Below are positions 15,790 to 25,994 of a DNA stretch of 64,000 nt, piece after piece. Made by a program: the position numbers and the translations under genes. The stretch is from Mycobacterium sp. ITM-2016-00318. Lineage in GTDB: Bacteria; Actinomycetota; Actinomycetes; Mycobacteriales; Mycobacteriaceae. The notes under the pieces are model-generated. The model ran no database searches. It saw only the letters and a list, made by a program, of their open reading frames with translations, and was not told the DNA's origin. The stretch lies in contig NZ_CP134400.1 of assembly GCF_002968285.2 (NCBI RefSeq), forward strand, positions 3,410,001-3,474,000, given 5' to 3'. Position 1 is the first letter of the stretch. Every line of letters starts with the position of its first letter.

Positions 15790-17697
15790 TTGCAAACGAA
15801 CACCGGGACGTCGATCCGGCCAGCCGTCGTTCTCGCCGCTCTCGGGGTGGTCTTCGGCGATATCGGAACCAGCCCGATCTACACGGTGCAGACCGTTTTC
15901 AACCCCAGTGATCCCCACCCGGTTCCGCTGAACGACCACAACGTCTACGGCATCGTGTCGCTGATCTTCTGGTCGATCATGCTTATCGTCACCCTCACCT
16001 ACGTGACCCTCGTGATGAGGGCGGACAACGACGGCGAGGGCGGCATCATGGCCCTGATCACGCTGCTGCGCCGATGGGGATCCGAGACCCGACACCGCAC
16101 CGCGCTGCTCCTGGCCGGGCTGGGCGTCTTCGGCGCCTCCCTGTTCTTCGGCGACAGCATGATCACCCCGGCCATTTCGGTGCTCTCCGCCATCGAGGGC
16201 ATCGAGGTCATCGATCCGGACTTCAAAGACTGGATCGTGCCCGTCACCGTCGGGATTATCGTGGCCCTGTTCTATGTTCAGCGGCACGGCACCGCCGCTG
16301 TCGGACGTGCATTCGGGCCTGTCATGGTCATGTGGTTCCTCGCGATCGGCGCATGCGGAGTCACCGGCATAGTCGCGCACCCCGAGATCCTGAAGGCCCT
16401 ATCCCCCACTTACGCATTGACATTCATCGTCGGCCACTTCGAGATCGCCTTCTTCGCTCTGACCGCGGTCGTACTGGCCGTCACCGGCGCCGAGGCGCTC
16501 TACGCCGACATGGGGCACTTCGGCCGCAAGGCGATCACCCGGGCCTGGCTGCTCGTCGTCCTGCCTGCACTCGCCCTCAACTACCTCGGCCAGGGCGCGT
16601 TGCTGATCAATGATCCGGCCGCCATGCGTGCACCGTTCTTCCTTCTGATCCCCAGTTGGGCGTTGTGGCCGATGGTCTTGTTGGCCACCGCCGCAACGGT
16701 GATCGCGGCGCAGGCCGTGATCACCGGAGCGTTCTCGGTGGCGTCGCAGGCCGCCCGCATCGGCTACCTACCGCGGCTGCGGGTGATTCACACCTCCGCG
16801 TCGCGGGAGGGCCAGATCTATGTGCCGTGGATCAACGGCGTGCTGCTGCTCGGAGTGCTCACACTCGTGCTGGCATTCCGCAGTTCGGAACGTTTGGCCT
16901 ACGCCTACGGCATGGCGGTGACCGGAACTTTCACGATCACACTGCTGCTCTTTCTTTACTACTCGCGGACGAGATGGAACGCCCCGCTATGGCTGGTGAT
17001 AAGCGGGGGCGGCGCCCTGTTGTTGATCGACCTGCTCTTCGTCGCGGCGAACCTGACCAAGGTCGTCCACGGGGCGTGGCTTCCGCTGTTGATCGGTGTG
17101 ATCGCCTTCACCGTCATGGTCACCTGGCACCGCGGACGCGAAATCGTCACCGTGGCAAGGGAGAAAGCCGAGGGACCTCTCGACGAGTTCATCGACGAGA
17201 TCCGCGACTCCCAACCACCATTGGCGCGCGTTCCGGGGACCGCCGTCTTCCTCAACCGCGGTAAGGAGACCGCGCCGCTTGCCTTGCGCACATGTGTCGA
17301 GCACACCCACGTCCTGCACAACCACGTCATCATCGTGTCCATCGAGACGCTGCCGATGCCGCGTACACCGGAGTCAGATCGCATCACGGTTGACGCACTC
17401 GGGTACAAGAAGGATGGGATCGTCTTCGTCACAGCCAATTACGGCTACATGGAGAAGACGCACGTTCTGGATGCCCTTCGCAGCCTGAGTCCGAAGCAGT
17501 CGGAGGGCAGGATTCTGATCGACGACGCGTCCTACTTCCTGTCCAAGCTCGAACTCGTTCGCGGCCGCGGAAAAACGATGGCGCAGTGGCGCAAGAGGCT
17601 GTTCATCGCGACGTCCTACATCACCGCCGACGCCGCCGAGCGCTTCGGCCTGCCGCGCGACCGGACGGTGATCATGGGCTCGCGCATCGAGGTGTAG
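15790..17697 (+). CDS. kup: Kup-family potassium uptake permease
   Basis: 635 residues, the normal length for Kup/HAK/KT transporters. The family signature GVVFGDIGTSPIYTVQTVF lies near the N-terminus, followed by about twelve membrane helices (for example GVFGASLFFGDSMITPAISV and ALTAVVLAVTGAEALYADMG with the conserved GAEALYADMGHFG) and a ~160-residue cytoplasmic tail with the EKTHVLDALR-type segment. It imports K+ by proton symport at the cytoplasmic membrane. The start is a TTG at 15790 with GGGGGA upstream. It lies just beyond the intact tRNA and ends 6 bp from the convergent AhpD-like pseudogene. M. tuberculosis H37Rv lacks a kup at this position as far as I recall. Confidence 0.95.
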   Translation: MQTNTGTSIRPAVVLAALGVVFGDIGTSPIYTVQTVFNPSDPHPVPLNDHNVYGIVSLIFWSIMLIVTLTYVTLVMRADNDGEGGIMALITLLRRWGSETRHRTALLLAGLGVFGASLFFGDSMITPAISVLSAIEGIEVIDPDFKDWIVPVTVGIIVALFYVQRHGTAAVGRAFGPVMVMWFLAIGACGVTGIVAHPEILKALSPTYALTFIVGHFEIAFFALTAVVLAVTGAEALYADMGHFGRKAITRAWLLVVLPALALNYLGQGALLINDPAAMRAPFFLLIPSWALWPMVLLATAATVIAAQAVITGAFSVASQAARIGYLPRLRVIHTSASREGQIYVPWINGVLLLGVLTLVLAFRSSERLAYAYGMAVTGTFTITLLLFLYYSRTRWNAPLWLVISGGGALLLIDLLFVAANLTKVVHGAWLPLLIGVIAFTVMVTWHRGREIVTVAREKAEGPLDEFIDEIRDSQPPLARVPGTAVFLNRGKETAPLALRTCVEHTHVLHNHVIIVSIETLPMPRTPESDRITVDALGYKKDGIVFVTANYGYMEKTHVLDALRSLSPKQSEGRILIDDASYFLSKLELVRGRGKTMAQWRKRLFIATSYITADAAERFGLPRDRTVIMGSRIEV

Positions 17698-17703
17698 TGA
17701 CTC

Positions 17704-18595
17704 TCAGACGGTGACGGTCTGGCCGTTGTCGTCGACGAGGAAGCGTTCGGTGCCGTCCTCGACGGTCGGCGCATCTGCGCCGAGCGCGACGGCGATCTTG
17801 TTGCCTGCGTTGCGCATCACGTCGACGGTCAGCTCGTAACACTGCACGTCGCTGAAATGACTTCTGACGTCCGACGCCACCTCCGCCGAGACGTTCGCGG
17901 GTGTCCAGATCAGCGCATCGGTGTAGCGCAGCGCGGCCTTGTGCCGATCACTCAGCGCATCCGAGGTCTCGTACCGCTCGATCTGCTCGTACATTGACTC
18001 CGACCCGCCCGTATCCAGCGCACGACCCTCACGCCGTCCAACCCTCAGGAACATGCGCGCTCAACAGCGACGACGGCTCCGGTCGCCGCGACTTGCAGAG
18101 CCGGCAGTTGTGCTGAGTCGCCCCGCGCAGCCGCACGATTTCCGTTGTCAGCGGGCCGAGTTCGCGCAGCCGGGCAACTGCGGGCTGAAACGTGTTGAAC
18201 AGAACGTCGCCGAGGTCGCTGTCGTGATCCCACGCGATCGCGTCATCCCACGGCGCAGGCAGGCCGAGCATATTGAACCCGGAGCGCACCCGCGGTAGGT
18301 AGTCAGCGAAATACGTCAGCATCACCGCCGGTAGCACAGCGCGGCCGAGCGCCGACGTGAAGCGCCCGCGTAGGTCGTCGCTGATCGCCGACACGTCAGC
18401 GCTGAACTGTTCGGCGAAGCCCACCGCCACCGACTCGGCCTCGTCCGCCGGCCCGTCAACCTCGATTTCGGTCGGCAGCGGCGGCAGCGACAGCGTCGTT
18501 GCGCAGGTCCGGCGCACCAGCGAGGTGATTCGCGCGTGTTCGGGCGGCGCCAACGCGACCAGCCGCGCCAGGAGGCCGTTCAGCAGATCGTGCAT
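17704..18595 (-). pseudogene. AhpD/carboxymuconolactone decarboxylase-like gene broken by a ~52-bp insertion
   Basis: The first part (start ATG 18595, MHDLLNGLLARLVAL...) reads through LGPLTTEIVRLRGATQHN and CRLCKSRR, the AhpD-fold CxxC active-site region. It then enters foreign-looking sequence and stops at 18029. The second part continues in another frame as [20 protein letters not shown], followed by [18 protein letters not shown], the rest of the same domain, to 17704. Joining SRR to EGRALD needs removal of 52 bp (about 18032-18083), bounded by a CGGCG direct repeat. It sits 7 bp downstream of tldE and was probably co-transcribed with it. Intact homologues would be peroxidase-like or decarboxylase-like enzymes with a CxxC redox pair. 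Confidence 0.75.
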
Positions 18596-18602
18596 CGTCG
18601 CA

Positions 18603-19976
18603 TTATTGCGCCTGGCTGACCGACGACATGTGGAAGTCGGGAATCCGCAGCGACGGCATCGCCGCCCTCGTGGCCCAGTCACCCCACTCGCGCGGCAACG
18701 TGACTTCGCTGATGCCGGCCTGGCTGACCCTGCGTAACAGATCCACCGGGCTCTCGTTGAACCGGAAGTTGTTGACCGCGCCGGTGACCCGCCCCTCTTC
18801 GACGAGGTAGACGCCGTCCCGGGTCAGCCCGGTGAGCAGCAGGACGCCAGGATCGACGACCCGGAGGTACCACAGCGTGGTGAGCAGCAGTCCCCGCTCG
18901 GTCGCGGCCACCATCTCGGCGAGGCTGTCACCGCCGCCCGTCATCAGCAGGTTGTCCGCGCCGACAGCCACGGGGATGCCGAATTCGGCTGCACCGGCCC
19001 GCGGGTAGGCCAGCGCGTTGATGGTGCCGTCGCGTATCCAGTCGACACGGTCGATGTCCATCCCATTGTCGAACACCGACGCGCGTTCCGAGGAGCCGGC
19101 GACTGCCACGAACGGCGAGCACTCCAGACCGGCTGCGGCTGGATCGGAGTAGAGGGTCAGCGGTAGCTCGGTGAGCTTCTCGCCCACCCGCGTCCCGCCG
19201 CCTGGCGCCGAGAATGCGGTGCGGCCCTCCTGGGCACCGCGGCCGTCCATCGACCATGACAGGTAGATCATCAGGTCGGCGACGGCCGACGGCGGCAGGA
19301 TCGTCTCATAGCGTCCCGCAGGCAGCTCCACGGTGCGCTGCGCCCATCCAAGCCGGGTCGAGAGCGCGTCGAGCATGGAATCAGTTGGCACCCCGGCGAA
19401 GTCGGGTGTGCTCGTGCCCACCCACGCACTGGCGCCGTCGCGCTTGGCGTTGATCTCGACCGAGCCGGTCGGCTGCGTGTACCGCCGCCGCAGCCCGCCC
19501 GAAGTGGCAACGAACGTCGTCTCGAGGATGTGGCGTGCGTACCCGTAGAGCCTGTCGGCCCGAGGGAAGCCGCGGTTCAAGGCGTCGGCGACGTCGGAGA
19601 AGACCTCAACACCTGTGCCGGGAACCGGTGTGTCCCAATCGGTTGCAGCATTCGTCGCGGGAAGCGGCGGCGCACTGTCGTGGGCTTCCGGCGCTGCGAG
19701 CGCGGCCTCCTGCGAGGCAGCCACCAGACTCGGGATGACCGCAGGGTCGACCTCGCTCGACGTCAGCGATGCCACATGGCCTCGGTCGCCCCGCCTCACC
19801 ACGGAGATCACCGTGGTCTTGCGCTGCACCGAAACACCGTTGGTGGTCATCGAATTGTTCGCCCACCGCAGCGCCGCGTCACTGCGATCGGTGACTGTCA
19901 CGATCGTCTCGTCTGCCTTGCCCAACCGTGTCGCTTCCGCCAATGCGATGTCGACGACCTGCTGTGCCCCGATCAT
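18603..19976 (-). CDS. tldE: TldE/PmbA-like protein, partner of TldD
   Basis: 457 residues, the same length as the M. tuberculosis homologue (Rv2314c, from memory). It is the non-metal-binding TldE/PmbA half of the heterodimeric TldD/TldE protease, which in E. coli matures microcin B17 and degrades CcdA. N-terminal MIGAQQVVDIALAEATRLG, TVISVVRRGDRGHVASLTSS, and C-terminal LLTGLTRDGVYLVEEGRVTG and NNFRFNESPVDLL are typical of the family. No HExxxH is present, as expected for TldE. The ATG at 19976 lies 2 bp beyond the tldD stop, with GGAGG eight bases upstream, so the two are translationally coupled. Confidence 0.93.
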   Translation of the reverse strand: MIGAQQVVDIALAEATRLGKADETIVTVTDRSDAALRWANNSMTTNGVSVQRKTTVISVVRRGDRGHVASLTSSEVDPAVIPSLVAASQEAALAAPEAHDSAPPLPATNAATDWDTPVPGTGVEVFSDVADALNRGFPRADRLYGYARHILETTFVATSGGLRRRYTQPTGSVEINAKRDGASAWVGTSTPDFAGVPTDSMLDALSTRLGWAQRTVELPAGRYETILPPSAVADLMIYLSWSMDGRGAQEGRTAFSAPGGGTRVGEKLTELPLTLYSDPAAAGLECSPFVAVAGSSERASVFDNGMDIDRVDWIRDGTINALAYPRAGAAEFGIPVAVGADNLLMTGGGDSLAEMVAATERGLLLTTLWYLRVVDPGVLLLTGLTRDGVYLVEEGRVTGAVNNFRFNESPVDLLRRVSQAGISEVTLPREWGDWATRAAMPSLRIPDFHMSSVSQAQ

Positions 19977-19978
19977 CG

Positions 19979-21505
19979 TCACCGCCCTCCTTCGGTGCGC
20001 GTGTTGAGCACGTTGATGCCGCGGAACAACGCGGCCGGACAGCCGTGGCTGACCGGTGCGACCTGCCCAGGTTGCGCCTTCCCGCAATTGAACGCACCGC
20101 CGAGCCGCCACGTCGACGAGCCGCCGACGGCCTCCATCGCGCCCCAGAAGTCGGTGGTGGTGGCCTGATAAGCCACATCACGCAATTGGCCGTCCAGCCT
20201 GCCGTCGGTTATCCGGAAGAACCTCTGGCCGGTGAACTGAAAGTTGTACCGCTGCATGTCAATTGACCATGATTTGTCACCGATGATGTAGATCCCGTCG
20301 TCGACCCGTGCGATCAGGTCGTCGACAGAGAGGTCGTCGGCGCCTGGCTGCAGCGAGACGTTGGCCATCCGCTGGATCGGTACGTGGTGCGGCGAGTCGG
20401 CATAGGAGCACCCGTTCGACCGGGTCATTCCGAGCCGCGGCGCGAACACCCGGTCCAACTGGTAGCCGACGAAAATCCCGTCGCGCACCAGGTCCCAGCG
20501 TTGTGAAGCCACCCCCTCGTCATCCCAGCCGACGGTGGCAAGGCCGAACAGCTCGGTGCGGTCGGCGGTCACATTCATCACCGGCGAGCCGTAGCGCATC
20601 GTGTTCAGCTTGTCCGGCGTGGCGAACGAGGTGCCCGCGTACGCGGCCTCGTAGCCGATGGCGCGATCGTATTCGGTGGCGTGCCCGATGGATTCGTGGA
20701 TCGTGAGCCACAGGTTGGACGGGTCGATCACGAGGTCGGTCGGTCGCGGCGTCACGCTGGGTGCCTTGACTTTCTCCGCCAACAGCATGGGTAGTTCGGC
20801 GAGTTCGGATGACCAGTCCCAGACGTCGTCGCCCTCGACGGCCTCCCATCCGCGCGCCGTCGGCGGCGCCAGCGTGCGCATGGTCTCGAACGACCCCGCC
20901 GCGGCATCGACGGCGACGGCCTCGAGGGTCGGCTGCACCCGGACCCGCTGCTGGGTGATCGACGAACCAGCGGTGTCGGCGTAGAACGTCTGCTCCTTGA
21001 CCGCGTGCAGGCCGGCCGAGACGTGGTTGACGCCGTCGGCGGCCAGCAGCCGTCCTGAGTACTCCGCCAGCAGGCCGATCTTGTCGGCCGCCGGAATCGT
21101 GAACGGATCGATTCGATAGTCGGACACCCAGCTGGCATCGTCGTACACCGGCTCGGCAGCCAGCGCGATCGTCTCGGCGTTGAGCGGAGCCAGGGTCCGA
21201 GCGACCGCGACCGCGCGACGGGCGGTCTCCGCGGCGACATCCGCGTCCAGTTCGGCGTGAGAGGCGAACCCCCACGTTCCGCCGACGATCACCCGTACGG
21301 CCAGTCCGATCTCGCGGTCGACGACGGAGGTCTCCAGCTCACCGTCGCGCAGCGCCACGACCTCGTTGACGATGCGGTGGATGCGCAGGTCGGCATGGTC
21401 GGCCCCAGCCGCAACTGCGGCCGACAGCGCGGCGTCGGCAAGCTGTTGGCGCGGCAGCTCGAGGAAGTCGCGATCGACTTGTCGGGGTGCTGTCACGGCT
21501 ATCAC
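19979..21505 (-). CDS. tldD: TldD-like zinc metalloprotease
   Basis: About 508 residues, matching the recalled length of Rv2315c (505). The metal site IHESIGHATEYDRA gives the TldD HExxxH motif. The C-terminal barrel contains IIGDKSWSIDMQRYNFQFTG and the cysteine-containing GGAFNCGKAQPGQ. TldD combines with TldE to form a peptidase that cleaves unfolded or modified peptides passing through its central tunnel. The start is taken at GTG 21505 (VIAVTAPRQVDRDFLELP); a second GTG lies three codons further. The upstream 16 codons of the open frame look non-coding. First gene of the tldD-tldE-(AhpD-like) run. Confidence 0.93.
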   Translation of the reverse strand: MIAVTAPRQVDRDFLELPRQQLADAALSAAVAAGADHADLRIHRIVNEVVALRDGELETSVVDREIGLAVRVIVGGTWGFASHAELDADVAAETARRAVAVARTLAPLNAETIALAAEPVYDDASWVSDYRIDPFTIPAADKIGLLAEYSGRLLAADGVNHVSAGLHAVKEQTFYADTAGSSITQQRVRVQPTLEAVAVDAAAGSFETMRTLAPPTARGWEAVEGDDVWDWSSELAELPMLLAEKVKAPSVTPRPTDLVIDPSNLWLTIHESIGHATEYDRAIGYEAAYAGTSFATPDKLNTMRYGSPVMNVTADRTELFGLATVGWDDEGVASQRWDLVRDGIFVGYQLDRVFAPRLGMTRSNGCSYADSPHHVPIQRMANVSLQPGADDLSVDDLIARVDDGIYIIGDKSWSIDMQRYNFQFTGQRFFRITDGRLDGQLRDVAYQATTTDFWGAMEAVGGSSTWRLGGAFNCGKAQPGQVAPVSHGCPAALFRGINVLNTRTEGGR

Positions 21506-21599
21506 CGTAGTTCGACCGCGCTGCGCCCGCTTTAATGGCTCGGTGGCAGCCAATCGAATGCGGCGATGCGCAGGCGGCAGCCAACGCCGCGGCCCAGCG

Positions 21600-22433
21600 C
21601 TAAGTCGTCCCCAGAATCGTCAACTCGAGTCCCAGCGCGGTTCCGCATACCAGCAGAACGATCGAAAGCGCCACCCAGTCACGCCGTTTGGGCCCCGTCG
21701 GGGCAGCTGATATCTGACCGGCACCACCGCGCGCGGTGATCGCGTCACCCATTTCGTCGGCGCGCCGCAGTGCGACGATGACGGCAGCGGCGATCAAGTC
21801 GACCGCCTCGAACGCCCATCGACGCCTGCGCGCCCGCCGTGTGGTCAACACCGGCTTGGGGCGCAGGCTGCGCGCCGCGTACAGAGTCCGGAACTCGTCG
21901 ACGAGCATCGGGAAAGCGCGCAGCGCCAATGCCAGGGTGACCGCCCAGTCGTCGACCGGCACCCGCAGGGGGCGCAGCGGTCTACCGAGTTTGGCTACGG
22001 CGGGCGCGATCTCGGCGACGTTGGTGGTCCAAGAGACCATTCCGCCGAGCGCGAGCAGAACGATCGACAGCGCGGTGATGCGCAGGAACTTCAGCAGTCC
22101 GCCCAGACCGAGTTCGGCTCCGAAGAGCTCGATGACGGGGCTGCCTCCTGCCAGTGCGGCGGTGACCCCGCCGAGTATCAGCAGGAACCACAGCCATCGC
22201 GGTATCGACGGCAGGACGCCGCGCGGAATGTGGGCAAGCCGCGCCGCGACGAGGACGATCGCCGCGACCGCGGCGATCGGCACCCAGCCGGGGTAGAAGG
22301 TCATGAACACGCCGATTCCCGCCACCACAAGGAGTTTCGTGCCCGCCCACAGATTGTGGATGACGCTGCGGCCGGGCACTGGGCGCAGTAAGACGACCGG
22401 CCGCCGTTGCTGCTTGCGGGTGGGCGCGGTCAT
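21600..22433 (-). CDS. EcfT: transmembrane subunit of ECF transporter (CbiQ family)
   Basis: 277 residues with about five membrane helices: [66 protein letters not shown], and a C-terminal [20 protein letters not shown]. Between them is the long cytoplasmic coupling region with [20 protein letters not shown] and [17 protein letters not shown], the Ala-Arg-type motifs by which EcfT grips the ATPases. The start ATG overlaps the stop of the upstream ATPase gene as ATGA. Syntenic with recalled Rv2325c (282 aa). The imported substrate (vitamin or metal) is not indicated by the sequence. Confidence 0.92.
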   Translation of the reverse strand: MTAPTRKQQRRPVVLLRPVPGRSVIHNLWAGTKLLVVAGIGVFMTFYPGWVPIAAVAAIVLVAARLAHIPRGVLPSIPRWLWFLLILGGVTAALAGGSPVIELFGAELGLGGLLKFLRITALSIVLLALGGMVSWTTNVAEIAPAVAKLGRPLRPLRVPVDDWAVTLALALRAFPMLVDEFRTLYAARSLRPKPVLTTRRARRRRWAFEAVDLIAAAVIVALRRADEMGDAITARGGAGQISAAPTGPKRRDWVALSIVLLVCGTALGLELTILGTT

Positions 22434-24496
22434 GACACGCCGCCCGCCGGCGTGGGCGCGGTGGCCAGCGCACCGTCCTGAAGATGCAGGATCCGAGGAC
22501 ACAGGTCCTCCAGTCCGGTGAAGTCGTGGGAGATCACGATGACGGTCAGCCCGGCGTTGCGCCGAAGATCCTCGAGCAGGCGCAGCAGTCCGCGGGCGCT
22601 GGCGCCGTCGAGCCCGGCCAACGGCTCGTCGAGGATCAAGGCCCGCGGGGACCGCGCCAGCAGGCCCGCCAGCACGACCCGACGCATCTGCCCGCCGCTG
22701 AGCTGGTCGATCCGCCGGTCGGCAATCGTCGCATCCAGGCCGACGGCGGCAAGGGCTTTGATCGCTCGAGGACGGGCCTTGGGCGAGAACCCCGCCGCCG
22801 AAGCGACTTCAAGGTCGACGCGGCTGCGTAACAGTTGCAGGCGAGCCGCCTGGAAGGAGATCGCCACCGCGCCGACCTGATCGGCGGCGGGTGCGCCATC
22901 GAGCAGACAACTGCCACACGTCGGCTCGGTCAAGCCGGCCATGATCCACGCCAACGTGGATTTCCCCGATCCGTTGAGCCCGTGGATCAGCACGCCGTCG
23001 CCCTCGTGAACGGTGAAATTGATATCGCGCAATGCTGCTGTGGCCCAAGGTGTTCCGCTGGCGTATTCGTGGTTGACGTCGATGAGTTCGAGCACCGGAG
23101 CCTCACGACGCGGCTTGAGAGGTCCTTTCGCCGCGGGCGCCTCGGTCGTTTCGACCATCTCGGTGTTGTCGGCCGCACTGCTGTTGCCGGTCAAGTCGAT
23201 CGCGCGGTTGGCGGAGTCGGCCTCGTCGTTGTAATGGGTGATGTGCACCAGCGACATCCGATGGTGTTCGGTCAGCCCGGACAGCACAGAGAGCAGCCCA
23301 TCGCGGCCCTCCTGGTCGACCATGCTGGTCACCTCGTCGGCGATCAGCAGGGCCGGCTCTCTGGCCAGGGCCGCAGCCACCGCCAGGCGTTGCAATTCGC
23401 CGCCCGACAGGCCGCCGGTGTCGCGTTCGGCCAGGCCGTCGAGGCCGACCTCGCTGAGTAGCTTGTGCACGTCAGTGGTGGTGCCCGGCGGTAGGCCCCA
23501 CACCACGTCGTCGGCGACCCGGGTGCCGAGCACCTGGCTTTCCGGGTGCTGCAGGATGACCGCGGTACCCCCGAGGCGGCCCAGGCCGACCGAACCGGGA
23601 CGGTCGACGGTGCCCGAGGACGGATCCCGACCGGCCAGCATCAGCATCAGCGTCGTCTTGCCGGAGCCGTTGGGCCCGGTCACCGCGACGTGCTCGCCGG
23701 GTTTGATGCTCAGGCTCACCGGTCCGAGTGCGTCGCGGTCGCTCGTGGGGTATCGGAACCGGACGTCGGTGAGCCGCACCGGCACAGGCGCAATCGGCGT
23801 CGGATCGGCTGGCGAGTCGAGCTTGTGCACATCGGGGATGACGACGAGCCGGTTAATCACCTGCGACAGCGCCCACCAACCCATCAACATCACGACGGTG
23901 ATGATGACCACGGACCATCCGCCGAGCAGATAGGGCCAGTGGTGCAGCGCGGCGGCGAAACCGCTGCGCAACCGCTCGGCCGGCACCTCCATGTTGGGCA
24001 GCCACCACCAGTCCGAAATGCGGGTCATGAAGGCGGCGACGCCGTCGACGTTGGCGGTCATCGAGTCGAAGATCAGGTGGCGCAACCGGACAAGGACCGC
24101 CAGCGCCGCGACGACAGCGGCACCGAACACCGCCCCCGCGACCAGCCCGACGACCAGCACGGTGAGCGTGCCTCGACCCCGGCGCAGGATCAAGCCGATC
24201 AGCAGCCCGATGTAGGCGCAGTTGAGCACCGTCATGAAGCCGCCCATGCCCGCGATCAAGAACGCGATCGTCGCGCCGCCGACCGTCGCGGCGACCAGCA
24301 CCCGGAGGCGGAATCGGTAGACGAGCAGGCCCATCGGCACGGTGCCCAGCAGCGAGATGCCTGCGGCGAACGGTACGACGACCGCCACGATGGCGGTGGC
24401 CGCGCAGAGGGCCGCCATCACCGAGGCGTGTGCGAGCTCCACGGGCTGCAGCGGCCCGCGCCGCCGAGTCTCGCTCGCACGGCGGGTCGCAGTCAT
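22430..24496 (-). CDS. fused ECF transporter: N-terminal membrane (S-like) domain plus two ATPase domains
   Basis: 688 residues. Residues ~20-220 form a membrane domain ([20 protein letters not shown]..., [16 protein letters not shown]..., [20 protein letters not shown]) that looks like an S-component. Two ABC ATPase domains follow: the first with Walker [15 protein letters not shown] and signature [12 protein letters not shown], the second with [27 protein letters not shown] and Walker [14 protein letters not shown]. One polypeptide thus supplies substrate binding and both nucleotide-binding subunits, with EcfT encoded by the overlapping next gene. It matches recalled Rv2326c (697 aa). Start ATG at 24496 ([13 protein letters not shown]); the substrate is unknown. 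Confidence 0.92.
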   Translation of the reverse strand: MTATRRASETRRRGPLQPVELAHASVMAALCAATAIVAVVVPFAAGISLLGTVPMGLLVYRFRLRVLVAATVGGATIAFLIAGMGGFMTVLNCAYIGLLIGLILRRGRGTLTVLVVGLVAGAVFGAAVVAALAVLVRLRHLIFDSMTANVDGVAAFMTRISDWWWLPNMEVPAERLRSGFAAALHHWPYLLGGWSVVIITVVMLMGWWALSQVINRLVVIPDVHKLDSPADPTPIAPVPVRLTDVRFRYPTSDRDALGPVSLSIKPGEHVAVTGPNGSGKTTLMLMLAGRDPSSGTVDRPGSVGLGRLGGTAVILQHPESQVLGTRVADDVVWGLPPGTTTDVHKLLSEVGLDGLAERDTGGLSGGELQRLAVAAALAREPALLIADEVTSMVDQEGRDGLLSVLSGLTEHHRMSLVHITHYNDEADSANRAIDLTGNSSAADNTEMVETTEAPAAKGPLKPRREAPVLELIDVNHEYASGTPWATAALRDINFTVHEGDGVLIHGLNGSGKSTLAWIMAGLTEPTCGSCLLDGAPAADQVGAVAISFQAARLQLLRSRVDLEVASAAGFSPKARPRAIKALAAVGLDATIADRRIDQLSGGQMRRVVLAGLLARSPRALILDEPLAGLDGASARGLLRLLEDLRRNAGLTVIVISHDFTGLEDLCPRILHLQDGALATAPTPAGGVS

Positions 24497-24601
24497 TTCA
24501 CGATTCTGCCAGTAGCGTCTGAAGAGACCTCCGGCAGCGCTGTGAGCACCGGCGCGCGCCATGGGTTGATACGTATAGTAAAGCTATGTAATCATTGTGG
24601 G

Positions 24602-25042
24602 GTGACCCCAACCCTTGGCGCAGACCTGCTCGCTGTAGTGGCACGACTCAACCGCCTGGCGTCGCAACGGACCCGCATACCGCTGCCGTTCGCGCAGGGA
24701 CGTCTGCTGTCCACCATCGAGGACCAGGGCGCCGCACGCATCTCCGATCTCGCCGCACTCGATCACTGCTCGCAACCGACGATGACCATGCAGGTCCGCC
24801 GGTTGGAGGATGCGAGATTGGTGTCACGCACCGTTGATCCAGACGATGCACGGGCTGTGCTCATCCGCATCACCCCGAAGGGCGTCGACATGCTGCGGCA
24901 GGTCCGCGTCGACCGCGGCGCGGCCATCGACCCCTATCTCGAGCGGCTCGATGACGCCGACCGGCAGACGCTGAAGGACGCCGTTCGCGTGATGCGGAAG
25001 CTCCTCGACGACGCGGCAGCCCCGAAACCATCCGTCCGATAG
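24602..25042 (+). CDS. MarR-family transcriptional regulator
   Basis: 146 residues with the MarR winged helix: LLAVVARLNRLASQRTRIPL, FAQGRLLSTIEDQG, helix-turn-helix ARISDLAALDHCSQPTMTMQ, recognition/wing QVRRLEDARLVSRTVDPDDA and AVLIRITPKG. MarR proteins bind palindromic operators as dimers and usually release on ligand binding. It is divergent from the ECF transporter, as recalled for Rv2327 beside Rv2326c, so that transporter is the most likely target. The GTG at 24602 is the first start that preserves the domain. There is no clear ribosome site, and TATAGT at about 24572-24577 is a plausible -10 box giving a very short leader. Confidence 0.88.
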   Translation: MTPTLGADLLAVVARLNRLASQRTRIPLPFAQGRLLSTIEDQGAARISDLAALDHCSQPTMTMQVRRLEDARLVSRTVDPDDARAVLIRITPKGVDMLRQVRVDRGAAIDPYLERLDDADRQTLKDAVRVMRKLLDDAAAPKPSVR

Positions 25043-25101
25043 AACTCCACGAGCCCACCGATCGCGCGGAATCGGTCACCGTCGGCAGAGAGACGTGATC
25101 T

Positions 25102-25154
25102 GCGATTTCGGCGCGCTGAACGACGCTGCGCGTCCGTGAGCGCGCCGAAATCGC
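25102..25154. terminator. 16-bp perfect inverted repeat between convergent genes (copy 1 of dispersed hairpin)
   Basis: GCGATTTCGGCGCGCT at 25102-25117 is perfectly complementary to 25139-25154, with a 21-nt loop. It lies between the ends of the MarR gene (25042) and the VIT1-like gene (25160), which converge, so it can serve as a bidirectional terminator. The same arms recur at 46891-46941. Confidence 0.7.
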
Positions 25155-25159
25155 TCTCA

Positions 25160-25897
25160 CTAGAGGAGCGAATCGACGAGCGTGCCCACCAGATAGGTCG
25201 CCGCAATCGCGACTCCGCCGAAAAACAGTTGCCGCAGCGACGCCAGCCACATGGGCCTGCTGGTGAACCGTGCGGCGACCCCGCCTGCGATGGCCAGACC
25301 GACGCCACCGCAGATCAATCCGGCCCACAACGACTCGTATCCAAGTAAGTACGGGATGAGCGGCACGATGGCGCCGATAGCGAACATGACGAAGGATGAG
25401 GTCGCCGCGATCCACGGCGACGGCTTCTCGTCGGGATTGACTCCGAGTTCCTGAACGAGATGGAAGTTCACCGCCCGGTTCTCGTCGCGGTGGATCTCGT
25501 CGGTGGCCTGTGTCGCGGTCTTGTGGCTCATGCCCAAGTTGACGAGCATGGCCACCAGCTCGGCGCGTTCCGCCTTCGGATGACGCTCGAATGCCCGCCG
25601 TTCCACGCGGACCTCCGAGTCGATCTGCTCATTCGCGGTGGTGACCGAGGTGTACTCCCCCAGCGCCATCGAGAACGCGCCGGCGAGCAGCCCCGCCACG
25701 CCGCTGATCACGACGGTGTGGGCGCTTGCGGCCGCGGCCACGCCCGCGATCAGCGCCGTATTGCTGACCAAACCGTCCATGGCGCCGAAGGTGGCCGCGC
25801 GCAGCCAGCCTCCGGATACGTCGGAGTGCCGGTGTCCCGCGGTGTGAGGCATCCCCGTCGGCGAGAGCGCGGCATCCTTGGGATTGGCCATAGCCAT
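25160..25897 (-). CDS. VIT1/CCC1-family iron/manganese transporter
   Basis: 245 residues with the family layout: a first helix LRAATFGAMDGLVSNTALIAGV (the GAMDGL motif), HTVVISGVAGLLAGAFSMAL followed by GEYTSVTTANEQ, a cytoplasmic acidic helical segment carrying many Glu/His (ERHPKAERAELVAMLV, TDEIHRDEN) where metal is expected to bind, and three C-terminal helices (FVMFAIGAIVPLIPYLLG, ICGGVGLAIAGGVAA, LFFGGVAIAATYLVGTLV). Members move Fe2+ or Mn2+ out of the cytosol. The N-terminal 28 residues contain several His. Single gene, convergent with the MarR gene. Confidence 0.9.
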   Translation of the reverse strand: MAMANPKDAALSPTGMPHTAGHRHSDVSGGWLRAATFGAMDGLVSNTALIAGVAAAASAHTVVISGVAGLLAGAFSMALGEYTSVTTANEQIDSEVRVERRAFERHPKAERAELVAMLVNLGMSHKTATQATDEIHRDENRAVNFHLVQELGVNPDEKPSPWIAATSSFVMFAIGAIVPLIPYLLGYESLWAGLICGGVGLAIAGGVAARFTSRPMWLASLRQLFFGGVAIAATYLVGTLVDSLL

Positions 25898-25994
25898 CGA
25901 TTGAACGCCTTGGCTTTAGCCAGGTCCAGCGAGGTTTGCCTACGTTTGCGACATCACAGTTTCCGCAGAGCGACAACGGGCTACCGTCAGAGGT

